From contig JAICQR010000008.1 in NCBI GenBank assembly GCA_025937755.1, positions 1-38,895 on the forward strand: a stretch of DNA of 38,895 nt, in the 5' to 3' direction. The DNA comes from Gemmatimonadales bacterium (GTDB lineage: Bacteria > Gemmatimonadota > Gemmatimonadetes > Gemmatimonadales > GWC2-71-9). Below the pieces are notes generated by a model, which saw nothing but the letters and a program-made list of their open reading frames with translations, had not been told where the DNA came from and did not search any database. The translations under genes and the position numbers were made by a program. Shown here in pieces: positions 17,848-25,737 of this stretch; positions within the stretch are counted from its first letter, which is position 1; each line of letters begins with the position of its first letter.

Positions 17848-19413
17848 ATGCCTGCCAATTGGGTCCGCCGGCTCTATACCACCCGGCCGCTTGCCGCCAG
17901 CACCGTCGTGGTCTGGCTCGCCGCGCTCTGGGCCATGTACGCCGGCCGTCGGGAACTCTCCCTGCTCCTCGCCGCGGCCGCGCTGGGCATCACGGTCCTC
18001 GCCCTCCGCCGGGGCCGGCACCTGGCCCAGCGCCAGCAGGAGAGGCTGCGCGCGTCGCTGGCCACCGCCGACAGCCGGAATCGCGAACTCGACCGGTTGC
18101 GCCACCTGGCGCAGCAACTCCTCTCCGGCAGCAGTCTCGCCGCTCTGCAGCACGAAGTGGCCGTCGCTACCGCCGACCTGCTCCAGGCCGAGAGCGGCGG
18201 GGTCAGCATCGTGGTGGAGGAGGGGCGCTTCCTCCGGGTGGTGGCGGCCACTGGCGCGCTGGATCAGACCCGCGGCATGCTTTTGCCGGTGGAGCAATCG
18301 CTGCTGGGCTGGGTGGTACTCCACGGCGAGCCGCTGCTGGTGGGCGACGTCGACGCCGACTCACGCTCCTACAAGGAAGCGACCCTTCCGGTCCGGCTCC
18401 GGACCGCGGCAGTGGCACCACTCCGGGCTTCTGGTGTCGTGGTCGGTACGGTTGCCGCCTACAACCGGCGCGACGGCCAGGCCTTCACCCCCCACGATCT
18501 GCAGATGCTCCAGGCCCTGGGCGACATGGTGGTGATGGCACTCGACCGCGCGGCCGGCCTCGAGGCCAGCCGCCAGAATGAGGCGGCACTCGCGCTCAAG
18601 AACCGCGAACTGGTGCGCGCCACCCAGCTCAAGAGTGAGTTCCTCGCCAACACCAGCCACGAGCTGCGCACCCCGCTCAATTCCATCATCGGCTTCAGCG
18701 ATCTCCTCCTCACCCACCAGACCGGGACGCTGAACGAGATCCAGCGGGACTTCGTGGAATCGGTGCTCCGCAACGGCCGCCACCTGCTGGGCCTGATCAA
18801 CTCGGTCCTCGACCTCGCCAAGATCGAAGCCGGACGCATGACGCTGCTGCTGGGGGAAACCGACATTCGCGAGGCCGTGGTCGGCGCGGTGCTCGACACC
18901 GCCAGCCTCCGCTCGGCCAAGCACCAGGAGTGCAAGGTCGATATCGAGCCCGAGGCCGACCTGCGGATTACCGCCGACGGCGTGCGGGTCCGGCAGATCC
19001 TCTTCAACCTCCTCTCGAACGCCTCCAAGTTCACGCCCGAGAACGGCGCCATCTCAGTCCACGCGGTGTCTACCCGGGCCCCTTTCCCCCTGCCGTCGGA
19101 GCGCGCCGGCGACGAGCAGCGCTTCGTGTCGCGCGACGCGATCTGGGTTTCGGTGGTGGACACCGGCATCGGCATCCGGCCGGAAGACCACGAGCGGCTG
19201 TTCCAGGAGTTCAGCCAGGTGGACAGCGCCCTCAACCGCCAGCAGCAGGGCACCGGACTCGGCCTCGCGCTCTGCAAGAGCTTCGTTGAACTCCATGGCG
19301 GCACCATCGGGGTCGACTCCATCCCCGGCCGCGGCTCAAGCTTCTGGTTCCTGCTGCCGGTGTCGGGCCCCATTCGCCGCACGGGCCCGGCGTCGCTATC
19401 ATCAGTCCCATGA
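17848..19413 (+). CDS. GAF-domain sensor histidine kinase with N-terminal membrane segments
   Basis: KSEFLANTSHELRTPLNSIIGFSDLL H-box, ILFNLLSNASKFTPENG N-box, DTGIGIRPEDHERLFQEFSQVD, GTGLGLALCKSFVELHGG. Confidence 0.93.
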   Translation: MPANWVRRLYTTRPLAASTVVVWLAALWAMYAGRRELSLLLAAAALGITVLALRRGRHLAQRQQERLRASLATADSRNRELDRLRHLAQQLLSGSSLAALQHEVAVATADLLQAESGGVSIVVEEGRFLRVVAATGALDQTRGMLLPVEQSLLGWVVLHGEPLLVGDVDADSRSYKEATLPVRLRTAAVAPLRASGVVVGTVAAYNRRDGQAFTPHDLQMLQALGDMVVMALDRAAGLEASRQNEAALALKNRELVRATQLKSEFLANTSHELRTPLNSIIGFSDLLLTHQTGTLNEIQRDFVESVLRNGRHLLGLINSVLDLAKIEAGRMTLLLGETDIREAVVGAVLDTASLRSAKHQECKVDIEPEADLRITADGVRVRQILFNLLSNASKFTPENGAISVHAVSTRAPFPLPSERAGDEQRFVSRDAIWVSVVDTGIGIRPEDHERLFQEFSQVDSALNRQQQGTGLGLALCKSFVELHGGTIGVDSIPGRGSSFWFLLPVSGPIRRTGPASLSSVP

Positions 19414-19757
19414 TCCGGGCCTGGTCCTCCCGCCTCGGCGCCCTTGCGCTTGCCATGCTGCTCCTTGGTGGGGGCAGCGGTCTGCCGGTGCTCGATGCGC
19501 TGCTGCACCACTGGCGCATTGGCAACACCGGCGCCCAGGTCCAGTTGCTCGATCCCGATGGCAGTGCCACCCACGCCGAGCGCTGCACCCTCGGCACCGC
19601 GCTGCCGGCGCTGGCCGTGGCCACCGGCACTTCGGAGTTGGCCGTCGGCATGTACCTGCCGGAGAACCGCCCCACCGCGCGGCCCGCCGACCGTCTCGTT
19701 CCCCATTTCCATCCCGGCAACGCTCGCCCTCGGGCGCCGCCAGTCACTCCCGTCTGA
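19410..19757 (+). CDS. small secreted/membrane-anchored hypothetical protein (115 aa)
   Basis: N-terminal hydrophobic segment; HH and HAERC motifs; upstream of TonB receptor; TATCAT box 7 nt before ATG. Confidence 0.55.
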   Translation: MIRAWSSRLGALALAMLLLGGGSGLPVLDALLHHWRIGNTGAQVQLLDPDGSATHAERCTLGTALPALAVATGTSELAVGMYLPENRPTARPADRLVPHFHPGNARPRAPPVTPV

Positions 19758-19781
19758 CCTGGTCGATTCCGAACCATTGAT

Positions 19782-19809
19782 GATGTGACCTCCCCAGGGG
19801 AGGTGCATC
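19782..19809. promoter_or_regulatory. dyad GATG-tg-ACCTCCCC-A-GGGGAGGT-g-CATC upstream of TonB receptor
   Basis: 8-bp perfect arms around a single central A, extended by GATG/CATC. Confidence 0.5.
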
Positions 19810-19837
19810 GGCCAAACCCGACGTGGAGCTCCATTCA

Positions 19838-22042
19838 ATGCTGAACATGATGATTGCGCTGGCCCTTGTGGCAGCGCCCATTCCTGCAGCCACACCAGTC
19901 GCCGCCATTACCGGCGTCGTCACCGACACGGCCGGCTCGCCTCTCGGCGACGTCCGGGTCACCATCGTTGAAGCCAATCGTTCGACCCGGACCGACGCCC
20001 AGGGCCGGTTCTCGTTCGTACAGCTGGCCCGCGGCACCTACGGGATTTCATTCGCACGCATCGGTTACGCCCCGCAAGTCCTGCGGGTCCAACTGGGTGA
20101 GGCCGACATGGAGCTCCAGGTCACGATGGTCGCAACGCTGATCGAGCTGCCGCCGATCCAGGTCACCTCATCGCCACTTGCCAGCAGCCTGCTGGACGCA
20201 CCTCAACCCACATCGGTCGTCTCGGCCCAGGATCTCTCGTCGGTCGGCGCGCCCTCGCTGGGCGAGACCGTCAACGTGCTGCCGGGTGTGCGGAACTACA
20301 GCACCGGCGTCGGCATCGGAAAGCCGGTGATTCGCGGGCTCAGCTCCAATCGGGTGCTGGTGCTGGCTGATGGGCAGCGGCTGGAAAGCCAGCAGTGGGG
20401 CGACGAACACGGCCCCAACGTCGAGACCGCCGATGCGGCCCGGATCGAGGTCATTCGCGGGCCCGCCAGCGTGCTGTACGGCTCGGACGCCCTGGGAGGT
20501 GTGATCAACGTGATCGACCGTGACCTGCCCGATGCCATCGGCATCGCACCCTTCGTTCGCGGCCGGGTACACACCGCGTATCACTCCGGCTCCCGCATGC
20601 CTGAGGGTACCGTCGCGCTCGAGGGCGCCAGCGGCGGGGTGGGCTTTCGCGGCTCGGCAACCGGGCGGAAAAGTGGTGATCTCAGGACTCCTGACGGTGC
20701 CCTCGGCAACAGCGCCGCCGAAACGCTGGGCGGCGATGCTTCGTTCGGGCTGCGTGGTCCGTGGGGCGCGGCCCACCTCAACTATGCCCATCGCGCCGAG
20801 CGGCTCGAGATCCACGAGGATCCCGCTGAAGATCCGGGTGCCACACCCTATCAGCGGGTGGGCGACGACCGCATTCATTTCGAATTGAGCCTGCCCACCG
20901 GCGCATCGCACCTCGACATCGACGGCGGATACCAGCGCAATCATCGACGCGAATTCGAATCGGAAACCGACAGCGAGTTCGCCCTGGGACTCACCGCGGA
21001 AACCTGGACCACCGACCTGCGGCTGCACCACACCGCCATCGGCCCCATCGAAGGCATACTCGGCGTGAGCGGCGAGCGCTCAGCGTTGGCTATTGGCGGA
21101 GAGGAAGTTCTGGTGCCGGCGCATCGCACCAGCAGCGCCGGGTTCTACGCCTCGGAGCAGGCGTCGTTCGGGCGCTTCGATCTGTCAGCCGGAGCACGGT
21201 TCGACCTGCGCCGGCTCGATGTGGACCAGAACGCCGATCTGGGAGTCACCGACCAGGTCCGCAACTACGACGCGGTCAGTGGCAGTTTCGGGGTGCTCTA
21301 TCACACGTCATCGTCCACCGCCATCGTCCTGAACATTGGACGTGGATTTCGCGCGCCATCGGCATACGAACTCTTCGCCAACGGGGTGCACGAGGGAACC
21401 GTGCGCTTCGAGCGGGGCGACCCGACGCTCGACACAGAGACCTCGCTCAACACCGATCTCGCGTTCCGGGTGCAGTCCAGTCATGTGCGGGCTGAAATCG
21501 GCGGCTTCGTCAACCTGGTGGACAATTTCATCCATCCTGACCCGTCAGGGTTCACCGATCCGGAGTCGGGATTCGCCATCTACGACTTCCGTCAGGCCGA
21601 CGCCCGCCTGCTGGGACTCGAAGCAGTAGCGGAGTATCACCCCATCGCTCTGCTCCACCTTCGCGCGACGGCCGACTGGGTCCGGGGAGAGAATCGGGAG
21701 CTGCACCAGCCGTTGCCATTCGTGCCGCCGCTCAGGGTGACGTACGGTGCCGGCATCGAGTCGGACCAGCTGGGCCCATTGCTGAGTCCCCATCTGTCGG
21801 TACAGGGCGAGAGCAACGCCCGGCAGGACCGGCTCGATCCCGACGACGTTGCACCCGCGGGATACACGCTGGCCCATCTTGGCGCGGGCTTCAATGTCCC
21901 GGCTGGCGCCCAGCTGATTTCGGTGGATGTGCAGGTGCGCAACATGTTCAACAGCAGATACGCGAGCTTCCTCAGCCGCTACAAGGCGTATGCGCTGGAT
22001 GGCGGGCGGAACATCATCCTGCGGGTGGGCACCGCGTTCTGA
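19838..22042 (+). CDS. TonB-dependent receptor with N-terminal carboxypeptidase-regulatory-like domain
   Basis: GVVTDTAGSPLGDVRVTIVEANRSTRTDAQGRFSF; LPGVRNYSTGVGIGKPVIRGLSSNRVLVLADGQR plug; C-terminal beta-strand NIILRVGTAF. Confidence 0.9.
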   Translation: MLNMMIALALVAAPIPAATPVAAITGVVTDTAGSPLGDVRVTIVEANRSTRTDAQGRFSFVQLARGTYGISFARIGYAPQVLRVQLGEADMELQVTMVATLIELPPIQVTSSPLASSLLDAPQPTSVVSAQDLSSVGAPSLGETVNVLPGVRNYSTGVGIGKPVIRGLSSNRVLVLADGQRLESQQWGDEHGPNVETADAARIEVIRGPASVLYGSDALGGVINVIDRDLPDAIGIAPFVRGRVHTAYHSGSRMPEGTVALEGASGGVGFRGSATGRKSGDLRTPDGALGNSAAETLGGDASFGLRGPWGAAHLNYAHRAERLEIHEDPAEDPGATPYQRVGDDRIHFELSLPTGASHLDIDGGYQRNHRREFESETDSEFALGLTAETWTTDLRLHHTAIGPIEGILGVSGERSALAIGGEEVLVPAHRTSSAGFYASEQASFGRFDLSAGARFDLRRLDVDQNADLGVTDQVRNYDAVSGSFGVLYHTSSSTAIVLNIGRGFRAPSAYELFANGVHEGTVRFERGDPTLDTETSLNTDLAFRVQSSHVRAEIGGFVNLVDNFIHPDPSGFTDPESGFAIYDFRQADARLLGLEAVAEYHPIALLHLRATADWVRGENRELHQPLPFVPPLRVTYGAGIESDQLGPLLSPHLSVQGESNARQDRLDPDDVAPAGYTLAHLGAGFNVPAGAQLISVDVQVRNMFNSRYASFLSRYKAYALDGGRNIILRVGTAF

Positions 22043-22054
22043 CGAGGGACTGAC

Positions 22055-22549
22055 TTACTGGATCGGCAGTGTGGTTGGCTCGGTATAGCTGTGCGGCCGG
22101 CGCTTGATGTAGAGGCGATACGGGCCCGCGTCATAATGGCCGGCCGACTTGTGCCACAGTCCGATCCAGGTCTCCACCTGCTGGCCGGGCGCCACCCAGT
22201 AGATCGAGCCGTCGAAACCATCGAACGGAGTGTACACGACCCGTTCGGGCAGGGGAGCTCCTGCCGCATCGCCGGTGAGGCGCAGCTCGTAGCTGGCGTC
22301 GGTGATGGCGGCATGCGCCACGAGGCCGGCGTTCTGCAATGAGACATTCAGGATGAAGCCGCCCTTGCCGACCGTCACCACCGTATCGCCGAATCCTGCA
22401 GCGGGCGTTGCCATGGCGCGTATGTCCCCGATGCGGGCGATCATTGCGAAGGTGGTCTCGGACGGATCCGGGTTCGGCCGTGGAGCCGTTGTCGGCAGGT
22501 CTCCACAGCCCCCCAGGGACAGCACCAGCAGCGCGGCAAGCGAACGCAT
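22055..22549 (-). CDS. lipoprotein of unknown function
   Basis: Lipobox LLVLSLGGC; C-terminal GPYRLYIKRRP resembles next ORF. Confidence 0.65.
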   Translation of the reverse strand: MRSLAALLVLSLGGCGDLPTTAPRPNPDPSETTFAMIARIGDIRAMATPAAGFGDTVVTVGKGGFILNVSLQNAGLVAHAAITDASYELRLTGDAAGAPLPERVVYTPFDGFDGSIYWVAPGQQVETWIGLWHKSAGHYDAGPYRLYIKRRPHSYTEPTTLPIQ

Positions 22550-22559
22550 GATCTCTTCG

Positions 22560-23069
22560 TCAGTTCGGGTTGCCGCCACCGCCGCCGTCATCCGGTAGCG
22601 ACCTGCGGATGATCAGGAAGTAAGGTCCAAACTCGGTATGCAGTTCCGAGTTGTGGTAGAGGCTGAAGTAGGCAGTGACTTCGCCTCCTTCCTCGAGGCC
22701 CGAGATCGTTCCAGTGAAGGCACCGGTCCGCTCGAATTCGATAGGATCGGCAAATCCACCACCCGCATTGTTGGACGCCAGCCGCACTTCGAAGTCCGCA
22801 GCGGTTACTGCCGTCTCACGCGTTCCGCCCGGCCGGAAGAAGGTCACGGTGAACGGAATGATTCCGGTGGACGCCGCTGCCACCGTGCCGCCGAACCCGC
22901 CTGCCGTTTGGGTAGCGGCGTAATCGACGCCGTCGATCTCGACCACCATCGAACCGATATTGGGCTCGGCATCGCCCGGATCTTCGCTGGTGGCACAGCC
23001 CGGCAGCCCCGCCAGGGCGATCGCCGCAATGGCGGTCCACACGCTCCCACGCTTCGCATCCAGTCGCAT
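22560..23069 (-). CDS. lipoprotein of unknown function, probable paralogue of 22055-22549
   Basis: Lipobox IALAGLPGC; C-terminal FGPYFLIIRRS; similar length and layout. Confidence 0.65.
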   Translation of the reverse strand: MRLDAKRGSVWTAIAAIALAGLPGCATSEDPGDAEPNIGSMVVEIDGVDYAATQTAGGFGGTVAAASTGIIPFTVTFFRPGGTRETAVTAADFEVRLASNNAGGGFADPIEFERTGAFTGTISGLEEGGEVTAYFSLYHNSELHTEFGPYFLIIRRSLPDDGGGGGNPN

Positions 23070-23094
23070 CGATGACTCCCGAGTGAATGACAGG

Positions 23095-23108
23095 CGCCCG
23101 ATCGGGCG
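23095..23108. promoter_or_regulatory. 14-bp perfect palindrome CGCCCGATCGGGCG
   Basis: Directly read; 26 bp upstream of lipoprotein start at 23069. Confidence 0.45.
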
Positions 23109-23178
23109 TTCTGAGACAAATCTACTTCGTGATTCTCCAAGTGGGGACGCCTGAGGGAGTCGGCCGTGCACCGGGACG

Positions 23179-24705
23179 TCAGGGCTGCCGGGGGGAGCGC
23201 TTCCAGCCGGGCATCGGTGGCGTAATGGCAACCCGGCGAAGGAGTTCCAGATGGGGGGCAAGGGCATCGGCCAGCTGGCGAGCCACGTCCTCGTCGGATC
23301 CGCCGAACATGCCCTCGCCGGATGTAGTGAAAATGAGCGCTCCCGAGAGCCTGCCTTGGACGCGCAGGGGTACGATGAGCCTGGTGCGGCCCCGTGCGTC
23401 TTCCAGCGCGCTGCGGCGTTCGCCCCGGAGCACCTGCCCCAGGGCGTCGTCGCCCAGAGCCTGTTGCGGCAGGTCGGGCAGCGGCCGGCGCTCGCCCGGA
23501 TGGAACAGCGCCACCCGGAGTTCATCGCCCAGCTTGAGGGCAATGGACATCTCCTCGAAGCCGAGCATCCCGGCGGCTTCCGACTGCACCCGAAGTGTCG
23601 CGTCTGCCGGGTCCTTCGCGGACGCCAGCGCTTCCACGATCCGCGCCAGCCGCGACGTGGTGGTGCGCTGACTCGCCACGTGACTGCGGAGCACTTGCAG
23701 GTGTCCCGCGAGCAGGTAGGAGTCGAGCCGGGCGGCCACCGCGCCCCGCATCGAGCGCAGCAGTTTCGCGTCCTCCTCGTCGTACTGCCGGTCATGGCTG
23801 CTGCCCAGCATCAGCAGGCCGACGGTTCTGTTCGCCACGGTGAGCCGCACCCCGACGACGGACCGCATCGCCGGGGCACCCGAGACCGGCGGAAACGCGA
23901 CCGGCTCGCCTGGCAGCCCGTGGAGCACAAACGAATCTGCCGAACCCAGCAGCCCGGCCAAGTCGACCTGGCCCCGATGCACCACGAGGTCGGGATCACC
24001 CCAGAGCGAGCCTCCCCCATGCAAGCCGATCCGGTACCACTGATCCAGCGTGGTGCCCGGAACCATGAGCTCGGCGCGGTCGTGAGGCAGCAACGGCTGG
24101 AACGAGGTGCTGAGCCGTTCGCGCAATTCGATTGGGCTTCCGGCTTCCACCGCTGCCGAGTTGACGGCGCCCATCAGGTCGAGCAAGTCACGGTCGGAGC
24201 GCGGCGCCGGTGCGTCCCCCTCGCGCCACCGGCGGGCAAGCCGCGCCAGCGAAGGTGCGAGCGCGTCCGCTGCCAGCTGTGCGGCGGCGCGCTCGCGCGG
24301 GCCATGAAGCGCATCGCCCAGCGCCGCGAAGAGCAACAGCCCCACATCCACTCCGCTCACCGAAGCGACCACCGCCGTGGTGGAGTGGTAGCCCGCGTTG
24401 CGAACGATTTCCTCGAGCAGGCCCAATTGATGCAGACTGATGGCCGGCGGCTCCGGCACGTTGAGGTGATCTGCCGCTAGTTCCTCGGGGCCCAGCAGCA
24501 CCGAGCCGCCTGACACGGGGTAGAGCCAGAAGCCCAGGAGGTCGTGGGGAATCTCGGGGGCGAGCGTGGCTGAAATGGCCTGATGCCAGGTGCTTCGGGT
24601 GACCGGATCAGCCGGATCCTCATCCGCCGGCAGCAACGGCACCAGCGGCCCCTCGCCCAGGGACGGGAGGTGGTCGGGACGCTCTTCCGGAGGGATCGTT
24701 GCCAT
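23179..24705 (-). CDS. GAF domain-containing protein without recognisable output domain
   Basis: VSGAPAMRSVVGVRLTVANRTVGLLMLGSSHDRQYDEEDAKLLRSM and RLIVPLRVQGRLSGALIF...FGGSDEDVARQLADALAPHLE GAF-like segments. Confidence 0.75.
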   Translation of the reverse strand: MATIPPEERPDHLPSLGEGPLVPLLPADEDPADPVTRSTWHQAISATLAPEIPHDLLGFWLYPVSGGSVLLGPEELAADHLNVPEPPAISLHQLGLLEEIVRNAGYHSTTAVVASVSGVDVGLLLFAALGDALHGPRERAAAQLAADALAPSLARLARRWREGDAPAPRSDRDLLDLMGAVNSAAVEAGSPIELRERLSTSFQPLLPHDRAELMVPGTTLDQWYRIGLHGGGSLWGDPDLVVHRGQVDLAGLLGSADSFVLHGLPGEPVAFPPVSGAPAMRSVVGVRLTVANRTVGLLMLGSSHDRQYDEEDAKLLRSMRGAVAARLDSYLLAGHLQVLRSHVASQRTTTSRLARIVEALASAKDPADATLRVQSEAAGMLGFEEMSIALKLGDELRVALFHPGERRPLPDLPQQALGDDALGQVLRGERRSALEDARGRTRLIVPLRVQGRLSGALIFTTSGEGMFGGSDEDVARQLADALAPHLELLRRVAITPPMPGWKRSPRQP

Positions 24706-24924
24706 GGGGGTGTTACAACGTGCACGGAGCGTGCCCCGCGCCAAGGCTCGACGTAGCCAGCTAACATGTTATGTGGGAATCACTTGGAAAAACGCGGATA
24801 GGCCACCAGATTGCGCCGTAGTGGCACTCCGCAAGTCGGCTGGGCGAGATGTCGCGAAGCGACACGTGGCGAGCAGCGGCTCTCAGCCGCGCGTCGGCCG
24901 CGCGGAACATTCCCCCGCTTGCCA

Positions 24925-24937
24925 CGTTTATTAAACG
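24925..24937. promoter_or_regulatory. 13-bp dyad CGTTTA-T-TAAACG upstream of L,D-transpeptidase
   Basis: Directly read AT-rich operator-like dyad in GC-rich context. Confidence 0.4.
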
Positions 24938-24972
24938 GTATTTGAGTTTGCTTCGGACAGACGGGAGGAGTT

Positions 24973-25659
24973 GTGCCAATGGTATCAGCAGCTGTACGAA
25001 CAGTGGGAATGTTGTCGTTCTTGCTGGTGGCGGGCGTCCGAAATCCCAGTGCCGCCACCGTTCCAAATCTGAGCAATACACCGGTCGCCACTATTTCGGC
25101 GATCACCAGCGATCTGGCTCCGCTCGAGGCGGCGACTGCCGCCGCCGGGCTGGACAGCGATGTATTGCACGAGGCATTGAGTGCCCGGGAAGCGGCCGTG
25201 CGGTCGGGAGAGTCGACCAGCACCCTGCTCACCGTCATCGATTACGGTCTGCCGTCGCGCGAGCGGCGGCTGTGGGTCATCGACCTCGCCACCGACTCGG
25301 TGCTGGCGCATGAACTGGTGGCCCACGGCAAGAACAGCGGCGGCGACATCGCCACCAGCTTTTCCAACCGGCGCGGCAGCAACCAGTCGAGCCTCGGCAC
25401 GTTCGTCACCGGCGACACCTATCATGGCAAGCACGGGCTGTCACTCCGGCTCCACGGACTGGACGCCGGCGTCAACGATGCGGCCTTCGACCGTGCCATC
25501 GTGATCCACGGCGCCGCCTATGTGCGGGAGAGCATCGTGCCGCAGCTGGGACGACTGGGTCGCAGCCAGGGCTGCCCCGCCCTCGCCGAGGACGTGGCGC
25601 CAAGAATCATTGAGATGATCAAGGGCGGAACGGTGGTGTATGCTGCTGGAAGGAAGTGA
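24973..25659 (+). CDS. murein L,D-transpeptidase catalytic domain family protein (YkuD-like)
   Basis: GGAGGAG RBS before GTG; RLWVIDLATDSVLAHELVAHGKNSGG, IVIHGAAYV, GRSQGCPAL catalytic-type motif. Confidence 0.85.
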   Translation: MPMVSAAVRTVGMLSFLLVAGVRNPSAATVPNLSNTPVATISAITSDLAPLEAATAAAGLDSDVLHEALSAREAAVRSGESTSTLLTVIDYGLPSRERRLWVIDLATDSVLAHELVAHGKNSGGDIATSFSNRRGSNQSSLGTFVTGDTYHGKHGLSLRLHGLDAGVNDAAFDRAIVIHGAAYVRESIVPQLGRLGRSQGCPALAEDVAPRIIEMIKGGTVVYAAGRK

Positions 25660-25694
25660 GAAGAGAGACTTCTGACTTCTCACTTCTCACTTCC
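25652..25694. terminator. inverted repeat GGAAGTGAGAAG / CTTCTCACTTCC at convergent gene ends
   Basis: 12/12 complementary arms, left arm overlaps stop codon of the L,D-transpeptidase gene. Confidence 0.5.
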
Positions 25695-25737
25695 CACTTC
25701 CCACTTCCCACTTCCCACTCCCCACTCCCCACTCACC
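25668..25737 (-). repeat. heptamer array, 10 units (ACTTCCC family; GGGAAGT on minus strand)
   Basis: ACTTCTG, ACTTCTC x2, ACTTCCC x4, ACTCCCC x2, ACTCACC, uninterrupted. Confidence 0.97.

Noticed and set aside
19700-19838. Cobalamin riboswitch upstream of the TonB receptor
   Set aside because: I could not find the conserved B12-box (GCCACTG-type) or the expected length; only a compact dyad is present.
18459-19895. 478-aa minus-strand ORF opposite the histidine kinase
   Set aside because: Shadow ORF; sense strand has full histidine kinase motifs.
23251-24480. 409-aa plus-strand ORF opposite the GAF protein
   Set aside because: Arg/His/Gln-rich shadow translation; GAF reading is coherent on the minus strand.
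24780-24972. c-di-GMP or c-di-AMP riboswitch before the L,D-transpeptidase gene
   Set aside because: Conserved core sequences of those classes were not seen; only generic hairpins can be supported.
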